The notes under the pieces are model-generated. The model was not told the origin of the DNA. It saw nothing but the letters and a program-made list of their open reading frames with translations, and did not search any database. A stretch of DNA of 64,000 nucleotides, taken from assembly GCA_963170125.1 (NCBI GenBank), contig CAUJFI010000025.1:29484-93483 (forward strand), in the 5' to 3' direction. The position numbers and the translations under genes were made by a program. Shown here piece by piece: positions 9,385 through 16,940 of the stretch (positions are counted from its first letter, which is position 1; the number at the start of each line of letters is the position of its first letter). Origin of the DNA: Deinococcota bacterium. GTDB taxonomy: Bacteria; Deinococcota; Deinococci; Deinococcales; Trueperaceae.

Positions 9385-9942
9385 ATGACGGACAACGGGT
9401 CAGCAAGCGGCACCCAGGAGGTCCAGAGCGGCGCACCGACGGGCGGCGCCCCCCTGCCACCCAGCGACCAAGGAGCGCCGACTCCCGATCACCCGGTCAC
9501 GACCGGGACCAAGCCCGACGTCGGCAAGCGGGCGATCGCCTGGATAATCGACGCGGTGGTGGCCGCGATCTTGAGCTACGTCCCCGTCATAGGCAGTCTG
9601 CTCGGTGCGGCGTACATCCTCACGCGCGACGGCTTCGCCTTCGACTTCATGGACGGCCGCTCCATCGGCAAGAAGCTCATGAAGCTGAGGCCGGTCCGCG
9701 ACGACGGCCGCAAGATGGACCTGGAGACTTCCATCAAGCGCAACTGGACGCTGGCCCTCGGCATGCTGGGGACCGTCGCCGTGTACGCTCCGTTCCTCGG
9801 AATCATCGGCCTGACGCTCCTCCTCACCCTGATCGGCGCCATCCTCGGCCTCATGGAGATCTACTTCGTGCTGACCTCCCCCGACGGCCGCCGCTTCGGC
9901 GACCGGTTCGCCGGCACGCGCGTCGTGGAGACGGAGAGCTAG
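9385..9942 (+). CDS. RDD family membrane protein
   Basis: This 185-residue protein has a polar Gly/Pro-rich N-terminus of ~50 residues. The RDD domain follows: KRAIAWIIDAVVAAILSYVP, the FMDGRSIGKKLMKLRPV motif with its conserved basic residues, and two more hydrophobic segments, ending in GDRFAGTRVV. RDD proteins are small three-to-four-helix membrane proteins; some act as Na+ or H+ antiporters, but most have no known role. The start ATG 9385 is fixed by a good ribosome site (GGAAGGAGC) about 5 bases upstream, so this gene is not leaderless. Confidence 0.85.
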   Translation: MTDNGSASGTQEVQSGAPTGGAPLPPSDQGAPTPDHPVTTGTKPDVGKRAIAWIIDAVVAAILSYVPVIGSLLGAAYILTRDGFAFDFMDGRSIGKKLMKLRPVRDDGRKMDLETSIKRNWTLALGMLGTVAVYAPFLGIIGLTLLLTLIGAILGLMEIYFVLTSPDGRRFGDRFAGTRVVETES

Positions 9943-10028
9943 GAACGTTGGGGAGGGAGCCGGCGCGGCGAACCGTCGGGCAGGCCGGCGGCCTGACGGG
10001 CGGCGCCTAGGGCGAGGACGGGCGGCGC

Positions 10029-10514
10029 TCAGGCGCCGCTCTCGTCATCGGGCGCGGCGGGAGCGGTCTTCTTGGGCGCTGCGCCCCCGCGGCGCCCAAG
10101 GCCTTTCGCGCGGAGCGTCTCGAGCGTTACGACCCTGCGGCTCATGGCGAGCGCGAAGGCTACCATCGCCGCCAGCACCAGCACGCCGCTCGCCACGAAG
10201 GCGGCGTGCCAATCGCGCGCGAGCGTCATGCGCCAAGCCGGCTCGCTCACCACGCGCAGGACGAGCCCGGCCTGCAGCAGGAGGAAGGTCACGCGCTCCC
10301 ACGCCGTCTGCTTGATGCCGCCTGGCCTCGGCAGCATCCAGAAGGCCACCCCCATGACCATGCCGAGGAAGAAGCCGACCACGCCCATGTGGGCGTGAGT
10401 CGTCCGGAACGGGCCGGCCAGACTCGGCCAGATGCCGACAGTCACACCGAGCAACCCGGTGGCGACCAGCCACCCGAGGGCGGCCCGCAGGAAAGCGACC
10501 TGCCAGCTGCTCAC
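10029..10514 (-). CDS. Small haem-copper-oxidase-like membrane protein of the nitrogen-oxide accessory cluster
   Basis: This 161-residue protein has four predicted membrane helices. The THAHMGVVGFFLGMVMGVAF stretch resembles haem-ligand helices of NorB/CcoN-type proteins and ends in WMLPRPGG. The C-terminal ~40 residues are charged and Ala/Pro rich. It starts with GTG 10514, 13 bases after the ferredoxin-DUF2249 gene, and is the last of four minus-strand genes read from 11567. It is much shorter than a catalytic oxidase or reductase subunit, so a haem-binding accessory or sensor is more likely than an enzyme. That function is inferred from the family resemblance and its neighbours. Confidence 0.6.
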   Translation of the reverse strand: MSSWQVAFLRAALGWLVATGLLGVTVGIWPSLAGPFRTTHAHMGVVGFFLGMVMGVAFWMLPRPGGIKQTAWERVTFLLLQAGLVLRVVSEPAWRMTLARDWHAAFVASGVLVLAAMVAFALAMSRRVVTLETLRAKGLGRRGGAAPKKTAPAAPDDESGA

Positions 10515-10527
10515 GCGCTACGGGAGC

Positions 10528-10932
10528 TCAGGCGACCTTGCCTATGCGCACCCGCCACGTCTGAGGACCCTGCTCGAGGTACTCCCACTCGACGGTGCCG
10601 GCCCGCTCGACCTGGAACTGATAGTAGAGGGGCTTCGGGTCGTGGTCGTTGACCAGCTCGAACGACTGGCCCGCCTCCAGGTCGTCGAACGTCCTGAACA
10701 GGAGCGGGTGGCGCTCACGCGGCGGGATGGTCCTTACGTCGACTCTCTTCATGGTTCCTCCTTCGGCCCACTTGATGGCTCCCGTTGGGCAACTGGCCAT
10801 GGCGTCGAGCGTGAGGCTCATGGCCGGCACGTGCCCGACATCGTCGCGGATGCCGGGCGCTATCTCGTCGCAGATGCCGCACTCGATGCATACGGCCATG
10901 TCCACGTACATCTCTTGCGGCCTAAGTGACAT
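10528..10932 (-). CDS. Ferredoxin-DUF2249 fusion protein
   Basis: This 134-residue protein has two parts. The N-terminal part carries CIECGICDEIAP and then CPTGAI, a one-cluster ferredoxin with four cysteines. The C-terminal ~75 residues are a DUF2249 domain (DVRTIPPRERHPLLFRTFDDL, then PLYYQFQVERAG). DUF2249 proteins occur beside denitrification and nitric-oxide genes, and this fusion is likely an electron-transfer or metal-handling partner. The start overlaps the cupin gene by 11 bases; an alternative ATG at 10911 gives a protein 7 residues shorter. Part of the 11567-to-10029 operon. Confidence 0.8.
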   Translation of the reverse strand: MSLRPQEMYVDMAVCIECGICDEIAPGIRDDVGHVPAMSLTLDAMASCPTGAIKWAEGGTMKRVDVRTIPPRERHPLLFRTFDDLEAGQSFELVNDHDPKPLYYQFQVERAGTVEWEYLEQGPQTWRVRIGKVA

Positions 10933-11248
10933 GCTTCGCCCCCAACTGCCTCACCCCGATCACGGTGAACGCGCCTTCCCCAGCCCGCAGCGCCTTGCGG
11001 GTGCCCGGCGGCAGGTACACGACGTCGCCCGGCCCCACCTCGTGCTCCACGTCGTTCTCGCGCACGGTCCCGGAGCCGCTCACGACCGTGAACACGGTCT
11101 CGGCGAGGTCGTTCTCCGGCGCCTTGATCTCCTGGTGCTTCTGGAGGCACAGGAGCATCACGGCCATGTTGTCGCCGACGATCAGGGGGCGCGGCACCGG
11201 ACCGCGCTCCGAGAAGCGCGCGAGCCCCTCCGTCTTGAAGAGCGCCAC
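10922..11248 (-). CDS. Small cupin-domain protein
   Basis: This ~108-residue single-domain cupin carries ENDLAETVFTVVSGSGTVRE and EHEVGPGDVVYLPPGTRKAL, the two usual cupin motifs on a beta-barrel. The metal-binding histidines of motif 1 are mostly replaced, so metal binding is uncertain. GTG 11248 starts one base after the stop of the DUF1858 gene (11250-11252), giving tight translational coupling, with a GAGGAGGAC ribosome site inside the upstream gene. The role within the cluster is unknown. Confidence 0.75.
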   Translation of the reverse strand: MALFKTEGLARFSERGPVPRPLIVGDNMAVMLLCLQKHQEIKAPENDLAETVFTVVSGSGTVRENDVEHEVGPGDVVYLPPGTRKALRAGEGAFTVIGVRQLGAKHVT

Positions 11249-11249
11249 T

Positions 11250-11567
11250 TCAGTCCTCCTCCTCGACCGCGCCGGCGCCGGGCGCGAGCAGTGCCGGCAG
11301 CCCCATGGCCGCGAGGGCGCCAAGGAGCGCGGCCACCTCCGGCTCGCCCAACCCCCGCAGGCGGATGGCCTGCCCCAGGTTCACGGTGTGCGCCAGCGCG
11401 AAGCGCATGGGCGCTTGTGCCAAAGGCGTGAACCCGTGGCCGACGAGCGCGTCCAGGGCGCCGGGGTGCGCGTCGAGGATGCGCGAGACGCGCGCCTCCA
11501 GGAGGGTCTTGCGACCAGCGACCGTCAAGCCGCCGTGCCCCTCGTGCCGTTCCTCGGACCCTGCCAC
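11250..11567 (-). CDS. DUF1858-type small protein, first gene of the operon
   Basis: This ~105-residue protein contains a DUF1858-like helical segment (VSRILDAHPGALDALVGHG, then a LAHTVNLGQAIRLRGL end). The family is often found with hybrid-cluster and nitrogen-oxide stress proteins. It is acidic at the C-terminus (GAVEEED). The start GTG 11567 is likely because an FNR-like palindrome is centred 42.5 bases upstream, the position of a class II activator if the transcript starts at the codon. A start later in the frame cannot be excluded. It heads the minus-strand operon with cupin, ferredoxin-DUF2249 and the small membrane protein. Confidence 0.65.
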   Translation of the reverse strand: MAGSEERHEGHGGLTVAGRKTLLEARVSRILDAHPGALDALVGHGFTPLAQAPMRFALAHTVNLGQAIRLRGLGEPEVAALLGALAAMGLPALLAPGAGAVEEED

Positions 11568-11602
11568 GCTACGTAGCGTCGCAGGCGCCCACCGGCACGA
11601 CC

Positions 11603-11616
11603 ATGACGTAGGTCAT
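11603..11616. promoter_or_regulatory. FNR/DNR-type palindromic operator between divergent operons
   Basis: The 14 bases are a perfect inverted repeat, ATGAC-GTAG-GTCAT, with the 5-4-5 spacing of Crp/Fnr-family boxes. The centre is 41.5 bases before the start codon of the rightward gene (11651) and 42.5 before that of the leftward gene (11567). If both mRNAs are leaderless, this is the class II activator position in both directions. The Crp/Fnr gene at 13647-14324 is the obvious candidate regulator. Confidence 0.6.
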
Positions 11617-11650
11617 TGGAGGCACGGGTGCGCCGGGCGGAAGCTAGGGC

Positions 11651-11872
11651 ATGGCCGAGAAGTTCCTCGACAACCGGGGTATGGAGCCGCCCAACCCCAT
11701 GATCCGTACCCTCGAGACCCTCGAAGCGATGGCGCCGGGCGACGTGCTCGTCATCCACAACGACCGCGTGCCCATCTACCTGCTGCCGCAGCTGGCGGAC
11801 GCGGGCGCCACCTACGACGTGGAGGAGCAGAGCGACGGCAGCGCCAGGGTCCGGATCACCAAGGGGGCGTGA
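11651..11872 (+). CDS. DUF2249 domain protein
   Basis: This 73-residue stand-alone DUF2249 domain (MIRTLETLEAMAPGDVLVIH, VPIYLLPQLADAGATYDVEE) is of the same family as the C-terminal half of the ferredoxin fusion at 10528-10932. These small proteins are found with NO-reductase and NnrS-type genes. It is the first rightward gene after the palindrome at 11603-11616 and is followed 6 bases later by the multi-spanning membrane gene. No strong ribosome site precedes it, in keeping with a leaderless start. Confidence 0.8.
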   Translation: MAEKFLDNRGMEPPNPMIRTLETLEAMAPGDVLVIHNDRVPIYLLPQLADAGATYDVEEQSDGSARVRITKGA

Positions 11873-11878
11873 GCGGCC

Positions 11879-13261
11879 GTGATGCCGCGCCTCGGCGCGG
11901 ACGGCGCCCCGCCCCCGCTGCCGATCTCCGCGCTCCTCGTCGGCGCGCTCGCCGTGGCGCTCGGCGGGGCGGCGCTCCTGCTCTCCCCCGCCGCCTTCAC
12001 GAGTTACCTCGGCGCGCCGCGCGTCGTGGCCCTCAACCACCTCTTCACGCTCCTGTGCGTAGGGCTCGTTTTCGCCGGCACGTTGCAGCAGCTCCCGGCG
12101 GTCATGTTCGTCACCAAGCTCGTGTGGCCGCGCCTCGGCTGGCTCACGCTCCCCGTGCTGGCAGCGGGCAGCGCCGCGGTGGTGGTCGGCTTCCTGCGCG
12201 GCTTCGACGCGCGCTGGCTCGTGCCGGGCGCCGCCGCGGTGAGCGCCGCGTGGCTCGCCCTGCTGGTCCAGCTCCTGGCCACGGCCACGCGCCGCTGGCC
12301 GAAGGACGCCGGCAGTCACGCCCTCATCCTCTCCGTCGTCTGCCTGACCCTCGCGGTGACGCTCGGTTTCGCACTCTCGGGCGCGCGCTCCTCGCCGCAG
12401 GTCGCGGCGCAGCTCGGCTACCCGGTGAGGCTCCACTTCACGGTCGGGCTGTTCGGGGCGTTCCTGTTGGGCATCGTCGGCTCCGGCCAGAAGCTCCTCT
12501 CCATGTTCGCCCTGTCGAAGGGCGGCCCCCGTTGGCGGGTGCGCTACGCCTACCTGGCGGTCTGCGCCGCCGTGGTCGCCGAGGGCCTGGCGGCGTTCGC
12601 ACGCCTGCCGTTAGGCCATGCGGCCGAGGTCATGCTGGCGGTGGCCTGCGCGCTCCAGGTCTGGGAAGTGCTCGGCATCCTCGGGCGGCGGCTGCGTAAG
12701 AAGCTCGAGGCGCCCATAATGCGCTACGTGGTCGCGCACGCGTTCCTGCCGCTCGCGGGCGTCGCGCTGCTGGCCGGCCAAGGCGGGGCGGCCGTCGTCC
12801 TCTTCCTCGTCGGCTTCGTCGGCCTGGCCGTGAGCGGGATGCTGGTCAAGATCCTCTCGTTCCTGACCTGGACGTGGCAGTTCGCCGGCGCGGCGACCGG
12901 CGGCGTGTCGGGCGGTGCACCCCTCCTACGCGACCTGGTGAAAGACGAACTCGAGCCGGTCATCACGTGGGGTCTGGCCGTCGGGGCATTGAGCCTCGCG
13001 GCCGGGGTGACTTGGCGGACGGAGGCGCTCGTGCTGGTGGCCGGGGCCGCCACCCTCGCGGGTGGGGCGGCGCTCTTCGCCCAGGCGTGCCACGTGGTGC
13101 TCACGACCGTCGGCGCCAAACGGCGCCTGGCGAGAGCGGCCGCCGAGCGGGCGAGCGCGCAGGGCAGCGTCGGCCACACCAAGGTACCTGGTGGAACGGC
13201 AGGCGGCGAGGCCCCCGGCGTAGCGAAGGTCCGTGGCGCCCTGGAGGACACGGGAGCATGA
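11879..13261 (+). CDS. Polytopic membrane protein, haem-copper/NnrS-like
   Basis: This ~460-residue protein has about twelve membrane helices. NHLFTLLCVGLVFAGTLQQL and the later VRLHFTVGLFGAFLLGIVGS place histidines within helices, as in haem-copper-oxidase-like and NnrS-type proteins. The last ~60 residues are soluble and Gly/Ala-rich. The first codon is GTG 11879 followed directly by ATG 11882, either of which may be used. The gene overlaps the SufT-like gene by four bases (ATGA). The likely role is in haem or nitric-oxide metabolism, inferred from DUF2249 neighbours and the FNR-type box. No catalytic NO reductase is seen in this window. Confidence 0.65.
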   Translation: MMPRLGADGAPPPLPISALLVGALAVALGGAALLLSPAAFTSYLGAPRVVALNHLFTLLCVGLVFAGTLQQLPAVMFVTKLVWPRLGWLTLPVLAAGSAAVVVGFLRGFDARWLVPGAAAVSAAWLALLVQLLATATRRWPKDAGSHALILSVVCLTLAVTLGFALSGARSSPQVAAQLGYPVRLHFTVGLFGAFLLGIVGSGQKLLSMFALSKGGPRWRVRYAYLAVCAAVVAEGLAAFARLPLGHAAEVMLAVACALQVWEVLGILGRRLRKKLEAPIMRYVVAHAFLPLAGVALLAGQGGAAVVLFLVGFVGLAVSGMLVKILSFLTWTWQFAGAATGGVSGGAPLLRDLVKDELEPVITWGLAVGALSLAAGVTWRTEALVLVAGAATLAGGAALFAQACHVVLTTVGAKRRLARAAAERASAQGSVGHTKVPGGTAGGEAPGVAKVRGALEDTGA

Positions 13262-13590
13262 CCCAGACAGAACTCACGGAGATCAACGCCGCCACGCCCG
13301 CCCGCAACGTCCTGGAGGCCCTGCGCGCCGTGATAGACCCGGAGCTGGGCCTCGACATCGTTAGCCTCGGCATGGTCTACGCCGTGGCGGTCGTGGACGC
13401 GAACGTCGCGATCGAGATGACCCTGACGACCCCCGGTTGCCCGCTACACGGGAGCATCGAGGCGGACGTCAAGCACTGCCTCGGCAACGTGCCCGGCGTG
13501 GACGACGTGACCGTCGACCTGGTGTGGGACCCCCCGTGGACGCCTGATTCCATGAGCGACGAGGCGAAGAGGTCGCTCGGCTTCTACTGA
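13258..13590 (+). CDS. MIP18/SufT-like iron-sulfur assembly factor (DUF59)
   Basis: This 110-residue DUF59 protein contains VIDPELGLDIVSLGMVYAV and the MTLTTPGCPL segment with its single conserved Cys, followed by VDLVWDPPWTPDSMSDEAK. This is the pattern of SufT/PaaD-like proteins that help mature Fe-S proteins. ATG 13258 overlaps the preceding stop (ATGA), so it is translated with the membrane protein. In this operon it may serve the ferredoxin or another Fe-S target. Role inferred from the family. Confidence 0.85.
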   Translation: MTQTELTEINAATPARNVLEALRAVIDPELGLDIVSLGMVYAVAVVDANVAIEMTLTTPGCPLHGSIEADVKHCLGNVPGVDDVTVDLVWDPPWTPDSMSDEAKRSLGFY

Positions 13591-13620
13591 GCGCGCGGCG
13601 CGTGCGGGCGGAACCGCGCA

Positions 13621-13642
13621 GGGGGCCGACCCCGCGGCCCCC
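13621..13642. terminator. Candidate bidirectional terminator
   Basis: A 7-bp GC-only stem (GGGGGCC/GGCCCCC) with an 8-base loop lies between the convergent SufT-like and Crp/Fnr genes. There is no T-tract, so it may be weak. Confidence 0.4.
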
Positions 13643-13646
13643 GAGC

Positions 13647-14324
13647 TCATCGGCCCGCGGCGTTGGCCATCTCGCCTAGCTGCTTGCGGTCCACCTTGGC
13701 GACTGTGCGGCCTTGCATGGTGATGGCGCCGCCGGCGTGCAGCCGCGACAGGTTGCGGCTCACGAGTTCCGGCACCGTGCCGAGCTGAGCGGCGATGGCA
13801 CCGTTCGTGTCGAGGACGAACGGCACGCCCTCGTCGGCGACGCTGAGCAGGTAGGCGGCGAGGCGATGGACGACCTCCTGGAACGAGATCTGCTCGACGA
13901 GCGCCACCAGCCGCCGGAGCCTGCGGCCGAGCATGGTCATCAGGTGCAGGGCTATCTCGGGTCGGGCCTTGAGGAGCCGCTGGAAGCCCTCCTGTTCCAA
14001 CCACAGGACTTCGGAGTCCTCGGCCGCCTCGGCGCTGGCGGGGTACGGGCCCCCGTCGAGCGACACGAGCTCGGCCACCGTGTTGTAGGGGTGCTCCATG
14101 GCCAGCACGACCTCGCGGCCGCTGGCGGGCGAGATGACGTACACCTTCACCTTACCGCTCACCACGACGGCGAGCCCTTGGGCCGGTTCGCCGGCCATGA
14201 ACAGGGGTTGACCCGCCTCGAGCCGCCGCCGGTGCGCCACCCCCGCGAGGGCCTCCAGGTCGGCCTCCGATAACTCGGCGAAGAGGGGGCAGCGGGCGAG
14301 GACCTGGGCGGTGGTGAACTGCAC
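13647..14324 (-). CDS. Crp/Fnr family transcriptional regulator
   Basis: This 225-residue protein has an N-terminal cyclic-nucleotide-binding-like beta-roll (CPLFAELSEADLEALAG, GREVVLAMEHP) and a C-terminal winged helix with the recognition region TNGAIAAQLGTVPELVSRNL. It has no N-terminal Cys cluster like that of FNR, so any redox sensing would not use an FNR-type Fe-S cluster; a DNR/NnrR-like haem or ligand sensor is possible. The start GTG 14324 lies 6 bases after a TAGCGT box (14331-14336). Its position suggests control of the 10-13.6 kb cluster through the 11603-11616 palindrome. Confidence 0.9.
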   Translation of the reverse strand: MQFTTAQVLARCPLFAELSEADLEALAGVAHRRRLEAGQPLFMAGEPAQGLAVVVSGKVKVYVISPASGREVVLAMEHPYNTVAELVSLDGGPYPASAEAAEDSEVLWLEQEGFQRLLKARPEIALHLMTMLGRRLRRLVALVEQISFQEVVHRLAAYLLSVADEGVPFVLDTNGAIAAQLGTVPELVSRNLSRLHAGGAITMQGRTVAKVDRKQLGEMANAAGR

Positions 14325-14388
14325 GTCACTACGCTAACCGGTGGCGCTCTCGGCACCGGGCCAAAGTGAACGGGGGTAACATGCGCCG

Positions 14389-15624
14389 GTGGCGCGGACG
14401 AGCTGGCAACGCATCCTCTTCGTGATGTTCTTCGCCCAGCTCCTCGCCTCGATCGGCTTCTCCACCATCTTCCCTTTCCTCCCCAACTACGTCGAGTTCC
14501 TCGGCGTGCGCGGCTCGGGCTCGATCATCTTCTGGGTGTCGGCCGTGTTCAGCGTGCAGGCGGTGGCCATGATGATCGCATCGCCGATCTGGGGCGCCAT
14601 GTCGGACCGGATGGGCCGCAAGCTCATGGTCGAGCGCGCACTGTTCGGCGGCGCGATCACCGTCCTCCTCATGGCGTTCGTGCACTCGGCCGAGGAGCTG
14701 ACGTTCCTACGCCTCATCCAGGGCCTGACCACGGGCGTCGCCTCGGCGGCCTCCTCGATGGTCGCGTCCTCCGCTCCGCGCAACCGCCTCGGCTACGCGA
14801 TGGGGATGATGCAGACGGCGAGCTGGGCCGGCGCTTCCATCGGTCCGATGATCGGCGGGGTGCTCCAGTACTTCTTCGGCTTCCGGTTCTCGTTCGTGCT
14901 GACGGCCGTACTGATGCTGGCGGGTGGGCTCCTCGTGTACTTCGGGGTGAAGGAGGAGTTCACGCCGCCCGCGGGGCGCAGGGGCGGGGTGGGCGGCATC
15001 GTCGGCGCCTGGCGCGACGTGCTGCGCACGGCCGGCGTGCCCCTCGCCTACTTCCTGCGGTTCAGCGCCTGGCTGGGCCGCACGATGCTCGTGCCGTTCC
15101 TGCCGCTGTTCATCGCCACCATCACCGTCGACCGTGACCTGGCTGGCATGTACACGGGCCTGGCCATCGGCCTCGCCGCCGGCTCCTCGACCCTGAGCGG
15201 GGTCGTCCTCGGGCGCCTGAGCGACCGCATCGGCTACAAGCCGGTGCTGGTCGCATCGACCTTCGCGTGCGCGCTCTTCTACGTGCCGATGGCGTACGTC
15301 GGCAACGTCTTCCAGCTCATCGCCGTGAACGTGCTGATCGGCTTCGCCATCGGTGGGGTGTTGCCGGCGATCAGCGCCATGCTCGCGCGCCTCACTCCGC
15401 CGCAGGTGGCCGGCGCCGTCTACGGCATCGACAACTCCGTCTCGGCGGCCTCGCGGGCGCTAGCGCCCATCGTCTCCGGCGCCATCGTCACTTTCACGAG
15501 TCTGCCGGGCGAGACGAACTACCGCACCATCTTCCTCGTCACCGCCGCGCTGTTCCTGGTCACGGCCGTCGTGGCGGCGTGGTTCCTGCCCAAACGTGGG
15601 GCAGAGCCGGAACCCTCCGTCTAG
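14389..15624 (+). CDS. MFS transporter, drug-exporter type
   Basis: This 411-residue protein has twelve predicted helices. The MFS loop motif between helices 2 and 3 is GAMSDRMGRKLM, with a second copy, GRLSDRIGYKPV, after helix 8. The RLIQGLTTG and GPMIGGVLQ stretches fit the drug:H+ antiporter 1 group. The start GTG 14389 lies 6 bases after TAACAT (14377-14382). The substrate is unknown. It runs toward the thiB riboswitch but has its own promoter. Confidence 0.88.
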   Translation: MARTSWQRILFVMFFAQLLASIGFSTIFPFLPNYVEFLGVRGSGSIIFWVSAVFSVQAVAMMIASPIWGAMSDRMGRKLMVERALFGGAITVLLMAFVHSAEELTFLRLIQGLTTGVASAASSMVASSAPRNRLGYAMGMMQTASWAGASIGPMIGGVLQYFFGFRFSFVLTAVLMLAGGLLVYFGVKEEFTPPAGRRGGVGGIVGAWRDVLRTAGVPLAYFLRFSAWLGRTMLVPFLPLFIATITVDRDLAGMYTGLAIGLAAGSSTLSGVVLGRLSDRIGYKPVLVASTFACALFYVPMAYVGNVFQLIAVNVLIGFAIGGVLPAISAMLARLTPPQVAGAVYGIDNSVSAASRALAPIVSGAIVTFTSLPGETNYRTIFLVTAALFLVTAVVAAWFLPKRGAEPEPSV

Positions 15625-15648
15625 AGCCTTACCGCGCGTCAGAAGCCA

Positions 15649-15677
15649 TTGACCGGCATGACCCATGCGGGTAGCGT
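15649..15677 (+). promoter_or_regulatory. Promoter of the TPP riboswitch-thiB transcript
   Basis: TTGACC (15649-15654) and TAGCGT (15672-15677) are separated by 17 bases. Transcription would start near 15684, which is the first base of the P1 stem of the riboswitch. Confidence 0.7.
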
Positions 15678-15683
15678 GGCTAT

Positions 15684-15771
15684 GTCACCAGGGGTGTCCG
15701 GCGCCACGAGCGCCGGGCTGAGATCACACCCTAGAACCTGACCCCGGTCATGCGGGCGGAGGGAGAGTGAC
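15684..15771 (+). ncRNA. TPP (thiamine pyrophosphate) riboswitch
   Basis: The sequence contains the two conserved THI-element cores: CTGAGATCACACCC at 15718-15731, and TAGAACCTGACCCCGGTCA at 15732-15750 with a trailing GGAGGGAG. The P1 arms are GTCAC (15684-15688) and GTGAC (15767-15771). It binds thiamine pyrophosphate and represses the downstream gene. About 50 bases, including the ribosome site of thiB, follow, with no T-rich terminator, so control of translation initiation is more likely than termination. Confidence 0.92.
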
Positions 15772-15822
15772 GCAGAGCGCCAAGCGCCGCGCGTCCGTCG
15801 GTGACGGTTAGGACGTGAGGCC

Positions 15823-16929
15823 ATGCGCAGGTCGTCGACCGTACTCTTCTCATCGGTACTCTTCTCGTTGGCGCTGTCGCTGTTCGCCCTCGGCGCGGCT
15901 CAGCGCATCACCGTGCTCACGCATGACTCGTTCGCCCTGCCGAGCGAGCTCCTCGCGGAGTTCACCGAGCGCACCGGCATCCAGGTCACGTTCCTGCAGG
16001 GCGGCGACGCCGGCGAGGTCGTCAACCGCGCCGTGCTCACCAAGGCGCGTCCGCTCGCCGACCTGCTCTTCGGGGTCGACGACAGCCTACTGGAGCGCGC
16101 GCGGAGCGAGGGGATCTTCGAGCCTTACGTGAGCGGCGAGCTCGGCAGGGTGAACGGCACGCTCCTGTTGAGCGCGGACGGCCTGGTGACCCCGGTGGAC
16201 GTCGGCTACGTGCTGCCGAACGTCGACACGGCCTGGTTCGCCGACCGCGGCCTTGCCCTCCCCACGGCGCTCGAGGACCTCGCGGCCGACGAGTACCGCG
16301 GTCTGACGGTGGTCGAGAACCCGGCCAGCTCGAGCCCCGGGCTGGCGTTCCTCCTCGCCACCGTGGTCCGCTTCGGCGACGCCGAGGCGGGCATCGCCGC
16401 CACCCACGGCGGCTACGCCGACTGGCTCGACTACTGGGCCGCCCTCGTGAGGAACGACGTCGCCGTGGCCGACGGCTGGTCCGACGCCTACTACACGCTG
16501 TTCACGCGCTACGGCGGCGATCGCCCCGTGGTCGTCAGTTACGCCACGAGCCCCGCCGCCGAGGTCATCTTCGCGGACGCGCCGCTCGCCGAGGCCCCGA
16601 CCGCCAACCTGCAGTGCGCGGGCTGCGGCTACCGCCAGGTGGAGGGGATCGGCATCCTCGCGGGCACCGCCAACCACGCGGCGGCGGAGGCGTTCGTCGA
16701 CTTCATGCTGAGCCGCGCCGTGCAGTCCGCCATCCCGCTCGCCATGTTCGTCGACCCGGTAGTGGCCGACGCGACCCTGCCGCCCGAGTTCGAGCTCTAC
16801 GGCCGGGTGGAGGACGGCGTGGTGGCCTCGGCCCTGCCGGCAGCCGTCGTGCAGGCGCACCAGGCACGCTGGCTGCGGCAGTGGACCGCGGTCGTGCTAC
16901 AGGGCAGGGACCCCGCCGGCGTGCGCTGA
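15823..16929 (+). CDS. thiB: Thiamine ABC transporter, substrate-binding protein
   Basis: This 368-residue protein starts with a signal peptide (LFSLALSLFALGAAQ) cut near residue 26. The mature protein begins RITVLTHDSFALPSELL, as in ThiB/TbpA. The conserved ADLLFGVDDSLLERA and VVSYATSPAAE segments support thiamine binding. It is preceded by the TPP riboswitch, which confirms the substrate class. The permease and ATPase (thiP, thiQ) lie 12 kb away at 28752-31421 rather than adjacent as is usual. The product is exported and captures thiamine or TPP outside the membrane. Confidence 0.93.
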   Translation: MRRSSTVLFSSVLFSLALSLFALGAAQRITVLTHDSFALPSELLAEFTERTGIQVTFLQGGDAGEVVNRAVLTKARPLADLLFGVDDSLLERARSEGIFEPYVSGELGRVNGTLLLSADGLVTPVDVGYVLPNVDTAWFADRGLALPTALEDLAADEYRGLTVVENPASSSPGLAFLLATVVRFGDAEAGIAATHGGYADWLDYWAALVRNDVAVADGWSDAYYTLFTRYGGDRPVVVSYATSPAAEVIFADAPLAEAPTANLQCAGCGYRQVEGIGILAGTANHAAAEAFVDFMLSRAVQSAIPLAMFVDPVVADATLPPEFELYGRVEDGVVASALPAAVVQAHQARWLRQWTAVVLQGRDPAGVR

Positions 16930-16940
16930 ACGGGAGCGGC

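Noticed and set aside
9975..10005. Short inverted repeat CAGGCC-GGC-GGCCTG between the RDD gene and the next gene
   Set aside because: The six-bp stem is interrupted and lacks a T-tract; such repeats are common by chance at this GC content, so I do not call a terminator.
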